NCBI GenBank assembly: GCA_947259725.1
Contig: CAMYNM010000016.1
Span: 62,001-126,000, forward strand
Direction of reading: 5' to 3'
DNA from: CALZIK01 sp945787635
GTDB taxonomy: Bacteria > Acidobacteriota > Thermoanaerobaculia > Multivoradales > JAHEKO01
Length of the DNA stretch: 64,000 nt
Shown here: positions 1 through 8,166 of the stretch, piece by piece
Position numbering within the stretch: the first letter of the stretch is position 1
Layout of the letters: each line of letters begins with the position of its first letter
Translations under genes and position numbers: made by a program
Notes under the pieces: generated by a model
What the model saw: only the letters and a program-made list of their open reading frames with translations
What the model was told of the DNA's origin: nothing
The model's database searches: none

Positions 1-803
1 CGCTGCCGTTCGCCTTCCTGGGGATGATGCTGGCCGCCGAAGGCTGGCCGTCGTGGAGGACAGTGGGCTGGATCGTGGTGGCGATGGTGGGAGCACGAAG
101 CTCGGCGATGGCATTCAACCGGCTGGTCGATCGAAGGATCGACGCGGCCAATCCGAGAACCGCGGATCGGGCGCTGCCGGCGGGCGCGGTGAGCCCGGGG
201 TTCGTCGTGGCCTTCGTCCTGGCCAGCATCGCGGTCTTCTTTCTCGCCGCCTGGCGGCTCAATCCGTTGACCCTGAAGCTCTCCCTGGTCGCCTTGCCGG
301 TTCTTCTCGGCTATTCCTACACCAAGCGCTTCACAGCGCTGTCGCATCTGGTTCTGGGGCTTGCGCTGGCGGGAGCGCCGCTCGGCGCCTGGGTCGCGGT
401 GCGCGGCTCGTTCGCGGCGGCGCCGCTGGTTCTGGCTGGGGTTGTCCTGCTGTGGGTCGCCGGCTTCGACGTCCTCTATGCACTCCAGGATCTCGACTTC
501 GATCGGAAGAGCGGTCTTCATTCGATTCCTGCGAAGTTGGGCGAAACCGGCGCCTTGGGGGTTTCCGGGGCGCTCCACCTCGGGATGCTGGTCCTGCTGG
601 TGTGGCTGCCGCGGGTCTACGAGCCCGGGCTGGGCGCGGCCTACTGGGTGGGTGTCGCCGGCTGCGCGGCGCTTCTCGGATACCAGCACTGGGTCGTGCG
701 ACCGGGGGAGCTGTCGCGATTGAACGCCGCCTTTTTTTTCGCCAACGGTCTGCTTGCGACCTGGTTGTTCGTCGCGACGGCTGTGGATCTTTTTCTCAGG
801 TAG
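1..803 (+). CDS. UbiA-family prenyltransferase, 5' truncated by window edge
   Basis: The frame is open from base 3, so the gene starts upstream of the window. UbiA enzymes are integral-membrane prenyltransferases that attach a polyprenyl chain to an aromatic acceptor in quinone synthesis. The first Asp-rich motif is visible as NRLVDRRID (about 100 bases into the fragment's second helix), and the second as LQDLDFDRKSGLHSIP. The second form is typical of the 4-hydroxybenzoate/MqnP-like branch. The rest is a series of hydrophobic helices, as expected. The substrate cannot be fixed from sequence alone; an MqnP-like role in futalosine menaquinone synthesis is a guess from the motif. It stops with TAG at 801-803, 93 bp before the next gene. 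Confidence 0.85.
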   Translation, partial: LPFAFLGMMLAAEGWPSWRTVGWIVVAMVGARSSAMAFNRLVDRRIDAANPRTADRALPAGAVSPGFVVAFVLASIAVFFLAAWRLNPLTLKLSLVALPVLLGYSYTKRFTALSHLVLGLALAGAPLGAWVAVRGSFAAAPLVLAGVVLLWVAGFDVLYALQDLDFDRKSGLHSIPAKLGETGALGVSGALHLGMLVLLVWLPRVYEPGLGAAYWVGVAGCAALLGYQHWVVRPGELSRLNAAFFFANGLLATWLFVATAVDLFLR

Positions 804-815
804 GTCCTACCGCCG

Positions 816-844
816 TTGACATTCGGGCATGTCAGGGCATAGCT
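816..844 (+). promoter_or_regulatory. candidate sigma70-type promoter with overlapping inverted repeat
   Basis: A perfect -35 hexamer TTGACA (816-821) is followed 17 bases later by a weak -10 (ATAGCT, 839-844). An inverted repeat GACAT-N6-ATGTC (819-834) overlaps the spacer and could be an operator. It sits in the only gap upstream of the arginine decarboxylase-agmatinase gene. The weak -10 keeps confidence low. Confidence 0.35.
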
Positions 845-896
845 TCCTCTTCGCGGGTCCTGGGTCCCCCGATTCGTTTCCAAGGAATCTCTAGCC

Positions 897-3659
897 GTGG
901 CGATAGTACCTTTTCGCTCCGTCCTCGAACGAGCCTGGACCACGGCCGACGCGGCCGAGCGGTACCAGCTGGCCGCCTGGGGAAAGGGCTACTTCACCGT
1001 CACACCGAACGGCCACATCGCCGTGCGCCCGGAGAAGGTGGAGGGGCAGGAGATCGATTTGCTCGAGGTGGTTGAAGAGCTGCGCGGACGGGGGCTCGCG
1101 GCGCCTCTGGTGCTGCGCTTCTCGAACATGGTCACCCATCGGCTCCGCGACATGCGCGATGCCTTCGCCGCGGCGATCGCCGAGAACTCCTATCAGGGCC
1201 GCTATCAGGCCGTCTATCCGATCAAGGTGAACCAACAGCGCTCGGTGGTGGAAGAGGTCTACCGCTACGGCAGCGACTATGGCTTCGGCCTCGAAGTGGG
1301 CTCGAAGCCCGAGCTGCTGGCGGTCATCGCGATGGCGGACGATCCGCATCCCCGCCTGATCGTCTGCAACGGTTTCAAGGACGACGACTACATCAAGAGC
1401 GTGATCCTCGCGACCAAGCTGGGACGGGCCATCGTACCGGTTGTCGAGAAGCTCGACGAGCTCGACTTGATCCTGAAGCACGCCGACCGAGAAGGTGTGC
1501 GCCCGCGTATCGGCGTTCGGGTCAAGCTGGCCAGCGAGGGCGCCGGGCGGTGGCGGGGGTCGGCCGGCGCGAAGTCCAAGTTCGGGCTCTTCGTGGGCGA
1601 GGTCTTGACCCTGTTCGAGCGGCTTCGTGAGCGTGGCCTCGAGGACTGCCTCGAGCTCGTGCACTGTCACCCGGGAAGCCAGCTCCACAACATCCGCCGG
1701 GTGAAAGACGCGATCGGGGAGTTGGCGCATGTCTACGCCGAGCTCGTGAAGTTGGGGGCGAGCGGGCTTCGCTATCTCGACGTCGGAGGCGGCCTCGGAG
1801 TCGACTACGACGGTTCCCAGACGAACTTCCCGTCGTCGATGAACTACACCCTCGAAGAGTACGCCAACGAGGTCGTGTACCGAGTGGCGTCGGTTTGCGC
1901 CGAGAAGGAGGTCCCGCATCCGACGATCGTCACCGAATCGGGTCGTGCGCTGGCCGCCTATCAGAGTCTATTGATCGTCAACGTCGTCGGCCGTTCGGCG
2001 CTCGACGGATTCGAGGTGCCCGAAGACCTGGACGAGATCCAGGCCGAAGCCGAGGTCTCGCAGCCGGTGCTCGATCTGATCGAGGCCAACCGGGCGGTCT
2101 CCGAGCGTCGAGCGGTGGAGTGCTATCACGACGCGATTCAGGCGCACGAGCAGGCCTTGAATCTCTTCAACCTCGGCTACCTGACGCTCATGGAACGGGG
2201 ATTGGCGGAGCGGCTGTTCTGGAAGACTTGCTCCGACCTTCGCGGTGTCGCGCGCCGAATGCCGTCGATGCCTGAAGAGCTGCAGGAGCTCGAGTCCGTT
2301 CTGGCGGACATCTACTTCTGCAACTTCTCGGTTTTTCAGTCCCTGCCGGACAGCTGGGCCATCGATCAGCTGTTTCCGATCGTACCGATTCATCGACTCG
2401 ACCAGAAGCCGAGCCGGCTGGCTGTCCTAGCCGACATGACGTGCGATTCGGATGGCAAGATCGATCGTTTCATTCATATGCGGGATATCAAGATGACGCT
2501 GCCGGTACACGATCTCGTTGCGGGTGAGGATTACTACCTGGGCGTCTTCCTGACCGGCGCGTATCAGGAGACGCTCGGCGATCTACACAACCTTTTCGGT
2601 GACACCCATGTTGTGCACCTCGGCCTCGACGAGAGCAATGCATGGCGGATCGAAGAGACTGTCGAGGGAGATACGGCGGGCGAGGTGCTCTCCTATCTCC
2701 AGTACGACGCCGACGCGCTGTTGGCGCGCTTCGAAGCCTCGTGCGGCCTATCTCGAGCCGGGTGGCTCTTCGTGAGCGGTAGCGACTCTCCGGGGCACCG
2801 GGTGTTCTTCGACCTTCCGGCGGAGGCCGCCGACCCGGCCAGCGCCGCGGCGATCATCCTGCCGGTGCCCTACGACCGGACGGCGAGTTGGCTCAAGGGA
2901 ACGGCCGGGGGGCCCGAGGCGATACTCGAAGCGTCTCAACACGTAGAGCTGTGGGACATCGAGACCGCGAGCGAGCCCTGGCGGTTCGGCGTGGCGGCGA
3001 GCGCTCCGATCGAGTTCGACGGTCCGCCGGAGGCGCTCTCGACACAGGTAGCCGAAAAGACCGGGAGCATTCTCGGGGATGGCCGCCTGCCGATCGTTCT
3101 GGGGGGAGAGCATTCGGTGACGATTGGCGCGGTGCGCGCCGCGGCCCAGACGTTCCCACGGCTGTCGGTTCTACAGATCGATGCCCACGCGGATGCTCGC
3201 GAGACGTACATGGGTTCGACCCACAACCACGCCTGCGTCATGGCGCGCGTTCGGGAGCTGTGCCCCGCCGTCCAGGTCGGCATCCGGAGTGTCGATACCG
3301 AGGAGCTTGCCGCGCTCGACGCCGAGCGCGTGTTCTGGGCGCACGAGATCGCGCGAGATCGGGATCACCTGTGGATCGAAGACGCGGTCGGGCTCTTGAC
3401 GCCCGAGGTCTACGTCACCATCGACGTCGACGGTTTTGACCCTTCGATCGTGCCCGCGACCGGCACGCCCGAGCCGGGTGGTCTCGGTTGGCGGCAGGTC
3501 AACCTGCTGCTTGCCGAGGTGGTCCGCCGGCACCGGGTGGTCGGTTTCGATGTGGTCGAGCTGCTCCCTGGGCACCCGCCGTCGGCCTTCCTGGCGGCCA
3601 AGCTGGTCTACCGGTTTCTGGCGGAGATCTTCGCCGCCGACGAAGCGCGCGTGTCCTGA
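897..3659 (+). CDS. arginine decarboxylase-agmatinase fusion (arginine to putrescine)
   Basis: A single 920-residue ORF holds two consecutive enzymes of the agmatine route. Residues 1 to about 635 are a biosynthetic arginine decarboxylase of the alanine-racemase fold. The PLP lysine is in YPIKVNQQ (Lys110), with HCHPGSQ near 255 and ESGRALAAYQS near 345. Residues about 645-920 are a complete ureohydrolase with GGEHS (about 735), DAHADAR (about 761) and DVDGFDP (about 842), so all Mn ligands of agmatinase are present. The start is GTG at 897, with AAGGA at 882-886. Each half has roughly the length of its stand-alone family, and no stop or internal start with a good ribosome site was seen at the join. 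It probably channels agmatine to putrescine plus urea. The arginine decarboxylase call is firm; agmatinase versus another ureohydrolase rests on context. Confidence 0.93.
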   Translation: MAIVPFRSVLERAWTTADAAERYQLAAWGKGYFTVTPNGHIAVRPEKVEGQEIDLLEVVEELRGRGLAAPLVLRFSNMVTHRLRDMRDAFAAAIAENSYQGRYQAVYPIKVNQQRSVVEEVYRYGSDYGFGLEVGSKPELLAVIAMADDPHPRLIVCNGFKDDDYIKSVILATKLGRAIVPVVEKLDELDLILKHADREGVRPRIGVRVKLASEGAGRWRGSAGAKSKFGLFVGEVLTLFERLRERGLEDCLELVHCHPGSQLHNIRRVKDAIGELAHVYAELVKLGASGLRYLDVGGGLGVDYDGSQTNFPSSMNYTLEEYANEVVYRVASVCAEKEVPHPTIVTESGRALAAYQSLLIVNVVGRSALDGFEVPEDLDEIQAEAEVSQPVLDLIEANRAVSERRAVECYHDAIQAHEQALNLFNLGYLTLMERGLAERLFWKTCSDLRGVARRMPSMPEELQELESVLADIYFCNFSVFQSLPDSWAIDQLFPIVPIHRLDQKPSRLAVLADMTCDSDGKIDRFIHMRDIKMTLPVHDLVAGEDYYLGVFLTGAYQETLGDLHNLFGDTHVVHLGLDESNAWRIEETVEGDTAGEVLSYLQYDADALLARFEASCGLSRAGWLFVSGSDSPGHRVFFDLPAEAADPASAAAIILPVPYDRTASWLKGTAGGPEAILEASQHVELWDIETASEPWRFGVAASAPIEFDGPPEALSTQVAEKTGSILGDGRLPIVLGGEHSVTIGAVRAAAQTFPRLSVLQIDAHADARETYMGSTHNHACVMARVRELCPAVQVGIRSVDTEELAALDAERVFWAHEIARDRDHLWIEDAVGLLTPEVYVTIDVDGFDPSIVPATGTPEPGGLGWRQVNLLLAEVVRRHRVVGFDVVELLPGHPPSAFLAAKLVYRFLAEIFAADEARVS

Positions 3660-3677
3660 GGGTCCGAGTTCGAGCGC

Positions 3678-4733
3678 CTAACGCTCCAGGACCGCCGCGA
3701 AGATCAGGGGAGCGACAATCGTGGCGTCGGACTCGATCAGGTGCATCGGGGTGTCGACGTCGAGCTTCCCCCAGGTGATCTTTTCGGTCGGGAAAGCGCC
3801 CGAGTAGGAGCCGTAGCTGGTCGTCGAGTCCGAGATCTGACAGAAGTAGCCCCAGTAGGGGCAGGGCTTTTCGAGATCCTGATGGATAAGCGGCACGGCG
3901 CAGATGGGGAAGTCCCCCGCGATACCGCCGCCGATCTGAAAAAAGCCCATGGTGCGCGTTGCGGCCTCGGGGCGAACCGCGCGCGCGGCGACCGCCTCGC
4001 CTATGTCGCCGCTGGGAGCGACCTCGCCGAGATCGTCGAGAGATGAGCCCATGGTTCGCTCGACGTACCAGGCGACCAGTTCGGTCATGTACTCGATCCC
4101 GCCACGAACGAGATCCTGTCGCGAGAGGGTCCGGTCGAGCAGGCGCGCGGCGAAGATATTCCCGAGCGTGGAGTCCTCCCAGCCCGGGACGAAGATCGGC
4201 AGGCGTCTCTCGGTCGCGGCCGCGAGCCAGCTATCGGCCGGGTCGATCTGGTAGGAGGCCTCGAGCGTCCCGCCTTCGATCAGCTTGTAGAGATACTCGT
4301 GCGGGAAGCGCCGCTCGCCCTCGGCGTCGGCCCGGCGCCATAGATCGAGCAGGGGACGCTCGATCGCCCGAATCGCCTCTTCTTCGGGGATGCAGGTGTC
4401 GGTGACTCGATTCAAGCCGCGCGACTCGAGATTCTTCTCGTCGTCCGGCGTCAGGTTGCGCCAGCCGGGCAGGCGCCGGTAGTGATCATGGGCGACCAGG
4501 TTGAAGAGGTCTTCCTCGAGGTTGGCCCCCGTGCAGCAGATGGCGTGGACCTTCCGCTGCCGGATCATCTCGGCGAGCGACACGCCGAGCTCCGCGGTCG
4601 ACATGGCCCCAGCCAGGGTTATTAGCATCTCGCCTCCGGCGTCGAGATGGCGAATGTAGCCTTCGGTCGCGTCGGCGACCGCGGCGGCGTTGAAGTGCCG
4701 GAAGTTCTCTCGGATGAACCGTCTCATACTCAC
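3678..4733 (-). CDS. deoxyhypusine-synthase-like protein lacking the catalytic lysine
   Basis: This 351-residue protein belongs to the bacterial deoxyhypusine-synthase-like family: LAGAMSTAELG near the N-terminus, CTGANLEED, PGWEDSTLGN, and SDSTTSYGSYSGAFP with ITWGKLD near the C-terminus. In true deoxyhypusine synthase the intermediate-forming Lys lies just after a GGG motif (GGG-x-x-K-H-H). Here the same place reads GGGIAGDFP, so that Lys is absent. Bacteria lack eIF5A, so the role is probably in polyamine or related metabolism, but the reaction is unknown to me. About 30 residues (from GSSLDDL to EAATRT) appear to be inserted before the GGG motif compared with relatives I remember. It lies 63 bp downstream of thrC on the same strand and converges on the arginine decarboxylase-agmatinase gene. 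Confidence 0.85.
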   Translation of the reverse strand: MSMRRFIRENFRHFNAAAVADATEGYIRHLDAGGEMLITLAGAMSTAELGVSLAEMIRQRKVHAICCTGANLEEDLFNLVAHDHYRRLPGWRNLTPDDEKNLESRGLNRVTDTCIPEEEAIRAIERPLLDLWRRADAEGERRFPHEYLYKLIEGGTLEASYQIDPADSWLAAATERRLPIFVPGWEDSTLGNIFAARLLDRTLSRQDLVRGGIEYMTELVAWYVERTMGSSLDDLGEVAPSGDIGEAVAARAVRPEAATRTMGFFQIGGGIAGDFPICAVPLIHQDLEKPCPYWGYFCQISDSTTSYGSYSGAFPTEKITWGKLDVDTPMHLIESDATIVAPLIFAAVLER

Positions 4734-4796
4734 GGGGCTTCTCCTCAGCGCGAGAGTATCGTCTGAAGTCCCGGATTGAGGTCAGCGCGGGGCGCC

Positions 4797-6092
4797 CTAC
4801 GCTCGAAGAGCCGCCGCGAGAGCGCCCAGGTGCGGGCCGATCCTGGTCGACTGCTTGGGAAGCTCGAGGCACCGTGCGAGGCGATCCGGCAGCTCGATCT
4901 CAATACCGAGGTTGGCTTCGATCTCTTCGCGAAACTTGGCCGGATGGGCGGTCGCCAGCACGATACCGGGACGGTCTTCGTCGAGAGTCTCGAGCCGTTC
5001 CTGCAGGCCGAGATAGCCGACCGCGGTGTGCGGGTCGAGCAGGTAGCCGTGCCTCGCGTGGACCTCGCAGATCGCTTCGCGCGTCTCCTCGTCGGAGTGC
5101 CGGCTGCCGAAAATCTCTCGCCGCATCCGATCCAGGTCGGCGTCGAAGAGCCAGAGCATGCGCTGGAAGTTGCTGGGGTTTCCCACGTCCATCGCGTTCG
5201 AAATCGTCGTCTGGCCCGGCCGAGGCTTGTAGCGGCCGGTCTCGAGATAACGGGGCACGCTGTCATTGACGTTAGTGGCCGCCACGAAGCTGTGGCACGG
5301 GAGTCCCATGAACTTGGCCATCAGACCCGCGGTGAGGTTGCCGAAGTTGCCGCTGGGCGTCGAGAACACCGGTTGCGGCTCGCCCGGGCCGAGTTGTCCG
5401 ACGGCGTGGAAGTAGTAGAACATCTGCGGCAGGAGTCGCGCGATATTGATCGAGTTGGCCGAGGTCAGGCCGAGTTCGACGGCGATCTTCGGTGTGAGGA
5501 AGGCCTCTTTGACCAGCCGCTGGCAGTCGTCGAAATCACCCTCGACCTCCAGCGCGGTGACATTGCCGCCGAGGGTGGTGAACTGGGCCTCTTGGAGCCG
5601 GCTCACCCTGCCCTCGGGGTAGAGGATGGCCACGCGGATGCCTTCCAATCCGAAGAAGGCCTGCGCCACGGCGCTGCCGGTGTCGCCCGAGGTGGCCACC
5701 AGGACCGTGAGCGCCCGTGGGCGCTGGCGAATCGAGTGCGCCATGAGACGCGCCATGAACCGCGCTCCGACATCCTTGAACGCCAGAGTCGGTCCATGAA
5801 AGAGCTCGAGAACATAGAGGTCGTCGTCGAGCTGGATCAGAGGGATCTCGAAGTCGAGCGCGTTCGCGATCAGGGCCTGCCGCTCGGCGTCGTCGAAGCC
5901 GCCCAGGAACGGAGCTGCGACGACATCGGCGATCTCGACCAGTGGCCGGCCGGGGAGCTCTTCGCGGAACGAGGCCGGCAGTCGAGGAATCCGTTCGGGC
6001 ATGAACAGGCCACCGTCGGGGGCGAGGCCGCTCAGCAGCGCGCCTTCGAGATCCTGTGGTGGAGACTCGCCCCGCGTGCTCATGAATTTCAA
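4797..6092 (-). CDS. thrC: threonine synthase
   Basis: A PLP enzyme converting O-phosphohomoserine to threonine, the last step of the pathway encoded by this operon. The PLP lysine lies in HGPTLAFKDVGARF, followed by a Ser/Gly-rich loop (ATSGDTGSA) and a phosphate-binding segment (TPSGNFGN), and the N-terminus has the usual LAPDGGLFMPE. The start is taken as TTG at 6092: GGAGAG lies about 7 bases upstream, and this start overlaps the thrB stop. An ATG at 6083 is the alternative, but its ribosome site would be too far away. Its length of 431 residues fits the shorter bacterial ThrC type. Confidence 0.95.
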   Translation of the reverse strand: MKFMSTRGESPPQDLEGALLSGLAPDGGLFMPERIPRLPASFREELPGRPLVEIADVVAAPFLGGFDDAERQALIANALDFEIPLIQLDDDLYVLELFHGPTLAFKDVGARFMARLMAHSIRQRPRALTVLVATSGDTGSAVAQAFFGLEGIRVAILYPEGRVSRLQEAQFTTLGGNVTALEVEGDFDDCQRLVKEAFLTPKIAVELGLTSANSINIARLLPQMFYYFHAVGQLGPGEPQPVFSTPSGNFGNLTAGLMAKFMGLPCHSFVAATNVNDSVPRYLETGRYKPRPGQTTISNAMDVGNPSNFQRMLWLFDADLDRMRREIFGSRHSDEETREAICEVHARHGYLLDPHTAVGYLGLQERLETLDEDRPGIVLATAHPAKFREEIEANLGIEIELPDRLARCLELPKQSTRIGPHLGALAAALRA

Positions 6093-7069
6093 GTCGGCTC
6101 TCCGTCGTTGTCAGGTGGGAGAATGCGAGCCCCTGGAGCGCCGACCGGCGAGATCAACGAGTCGCTCTCGAGCCCGGTTGCGTCGACGAGAGCCCGGCGC
6201 ATCGCGGTTTCGATCCTGGCCGCCGCCTTCTTGTCCGAAGACCAAGCGAAGAGGGTCGGACCCGAACCGGAGAGCCCGCAGCCCAGCGCCCCGGCGGCGA
6301 GAGCCGCGCTGCGGACGGCTTCGAATCCCGGCGTCATCATCGCGCGCGCGGGCTCGGCGATGAGATCGACCATGGCGCTGGCGATGAGGGCGTGGTCCTC
6401 GGTCAGGAGCCCGGCGACCAGCGCCGCGAGGTTGCCGGACTGCGCGGTGAGCGTCTCGAGGGAGACCGTCGCCGGCAGGGCGGCCCGCGCGGCTCCCGTC
6501 GAAACCTCGGCGTGAGGGTGAAGCAGCACGCAGGTGAGCCCCTTCGGTACTCGCAGCAGCGTGATCGCCGGCGGATCTCCTGGGCGAACCAGCACGAGGC
6601 CGCCGGTGAGCGACGGCGCGGCGTTGTCGGCGTGCGGCGTTCCGCAGGCGACGCGCTCGCCTTCGAGCGCCGCGGCCAGGAGCCGAGTCTTGTCGGCTCC
6701 GAGGTCGAGAGCTTGGTTGACGGCAACCGCCGCGGCGACGCCGCTCGCGGCGCTCGAGCCCAAGCCGCTCGCCAGCGGGAGCCCTTTGTGGAGGCGTAGC
6801 TCAACGCCTTTGGACCGGGGCGCGTGTGCACAGCTTCGCAGGAGCTCGAGCGCGGCGACCCCGGCGGTGTTGAGACTCGGGTCCGTCGGCAGGCGGCCCC
6901 CGTCGCCGGTGATCTCACGTAGATGAACGCCCGGCTCGTCGCTCGCGCGGGCGGCCACCGTGTCTCCCAGGCGCTCGACCGCGTAGCCCAGAAGGTCGAA
7001 CCCGCAGGTGAGGTTCGAGACGCTCGCGGGAGCGAAGGCTCGCACCCAGGGGCGGGAGGTCTCGGTCAT
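6089..7069 (-). CDS. thrB: homoserine kinase (GHMP family)
   Basis: Phosphorylates homoserine for ThrC. The protein is 326 residues from ATG at 7069, beginning MTETSRPWVRAFAPAS. The GHMP ATP-binding motif is clear (LPLASGLGSSAAS), as are the N-terminal SVSNLTCGFD and the C-terminal GCGLSGSGPT motif. The reading frame is open upstream of this ATG, but that stretch lies inside asd in another frame, so the 7069 start is preferred. It begins 5 bp after the asd stop and overlaps the thrC start by 4 bp, so translation is probably coupled. Confidence 0.95.
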   Translation of the reverse strand: MTETSRPWVRAFAPASVSNLTCGFDLLGYAVERLGDTVAARASDEPGVHLREITGDGGRLPTDPSLNTAGVAALELLRSCAHAPRSKGVELRLHKGLPLASGLGSSAASGVAAAVAVNQALDLGADKTRLLAAALEGERVACGTPHADNAAPSLTGGLVLVRPGDPPAITLLRVPKGLTCVLLHPHAEVSTGAARAALPATVSLETLTAQSGNLAALVAGLLTEDHALIASAMVDLIAEPARAMMTPGFEAVRSAALAAGALGCGLSGSGPTLFAWSSDKKAAARIETAMRRALVDATGLESDSLISPVGAPGARILPPDNDGEPT

Positions 7070-7074
7070 CGGCT

Positions 7075-8166
7075 TCAGCTTCCTGCGCCCGGCGGACGCT
7101 CGACCCATCCGCGCTCGACCGCGAGCTCCGCCACCAGAATCGCTCCGCCGGCGGCGCCGCGGACCGTGTTGTGGGAGAGCGTTACGAATTTGTAGTCGAG
7201 CAGCGGACACTCCCGCAGCCGCCCGACACTGATCGCCATGCCGCCGCCGAGGTCGCGGTGGATCCGCGGTTGGGGCGCGTCCGGTTCGTCAAGGTAGTGA
7301 ATCGGCGGAACCGGGGCCGAAGGCAGGCCGAGCCGCTGGGGCTCACCTTCGAACGACCGCCACGCTTCGATCACCTCTTCGGGAGTCGCTTTGCTGGCCA
7401 GCTTGACCGACACGCAGCCGGTGTGCCCGTCGCTGACCGCGACTCGGTTGCATTGCGCGCTCACGGTCAGGTCGTGATCGCGAATCCCGTCGGCTGCGAG
7501 GCTTCCGAGGATCTTACGCGACTCGCTTTCGATCTTCTGTTCCTCGCCGGAGATGAGCGGGATGATGTTGTCGGGCACCTGCATGCCGGGCACGCCGGGC
7601 ACGCCGGCTCCCGACAGGGCCTGCATCGTGAAGACCTGAGCCTGCTCGACGCCGAAGGCATCGACGAGCGGCTTCAAGGCGAGCACCAGTCCGATGGTCG
7701 AGCAATTCGGATTGGCCAGGATCTTCCCGGGTCCGAAGTCCTGCCGGGCGGCGAGGTCGAGGTGTCCGGCGTTGATCTCGGGCACGAGCAGCGGCACCTG
7801 CGGGTGCATGCGGTGGTTCTTGGCATTGGAGACGACCAGGAAGCCGGCTGCGGCGAACTCGGCTTCGAGCGCGCCGGCGACGTTGTCGTCGAGCGAGGAG
7901 AAGGCCAGCCGGCAGCCGCGAGCCGCGCCGGGCTGACACGGCGCTATCGGCATTTCGGCGAGGCTTGCCGGGATCGGCGTCTGCTGGACCCAGCGCACGG
8001 CCTCCCGGTACGGCCGGCCGGCGGAGCGCTCGGAAGCCGCCAGAACCTTGACCTCGAACCAGGGATGATCGGCCAGCAGAGCGGCGAACCGTTGGCCGAC
8101 GCTGCCCGTGGCGCCCAGGACCGCGACCGGGATCTTGTTGTCGGGGCCTTCGTGGGATGACGTCAT
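7075..8166 (-). CDS. asd: aspartate-semialdehyde dehydrogenase
   Basis: Reduces aspartyl phosphate to the semialdehyde shared by threonine, methionine, lysine and diaminopimelate synthesis. The 363-residue product has the N-terminal Rossmann motif VLGATGSVGQRF, the catalytic Cys in NPNCSTIG, and ALSGAGVPGVPG further on. The spacing and the IPLISGEEQKI segment resemble the archaeal/fungal-type Asd subfamily more than the E. coli type. The ATG at 8166 overlaps the thrA stop by 4 bp. Confidence 0.95.
   Translation of the reverse strand: MTSSHEGPDNKIPVAVLGATGSVGQRFAALLADHPWFEVKVLAASERSAGRPYREAVRWVQQTPIPASLAEMPIAPCQPGAARGCRLAFSSLDDNVAGALEAEFAAAGFLVVSNAKNHRMHPQVPLLVPEINAGHLDLAARQDFGPGKILANPNCSTIGLVLALKPLVDAFGVEQAQVFTMQALSGAGVPGVPGMQVPDNIIPLISGEEQKIESESRKILGSLAADGIRDHDLTVSAQCNRVAVSDGHTGCVSVKLASKATPEEVIEAWRSFEGEPQRLGLPSAPVPPIHYLDEPDAPQPRIHRDLGGGMAISVGRLRECPLLDYKFVTLSHNTVRGAAGGAILVAELAVERGWVERPPGAGS

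Noticed and set aside
4776..6515. Long plus-strand ORF of 579 codons antisense to thrC and thrB
   Set aside because: It is a by-product of high GC in codon position three of the real genes; no domain or ribosome site.
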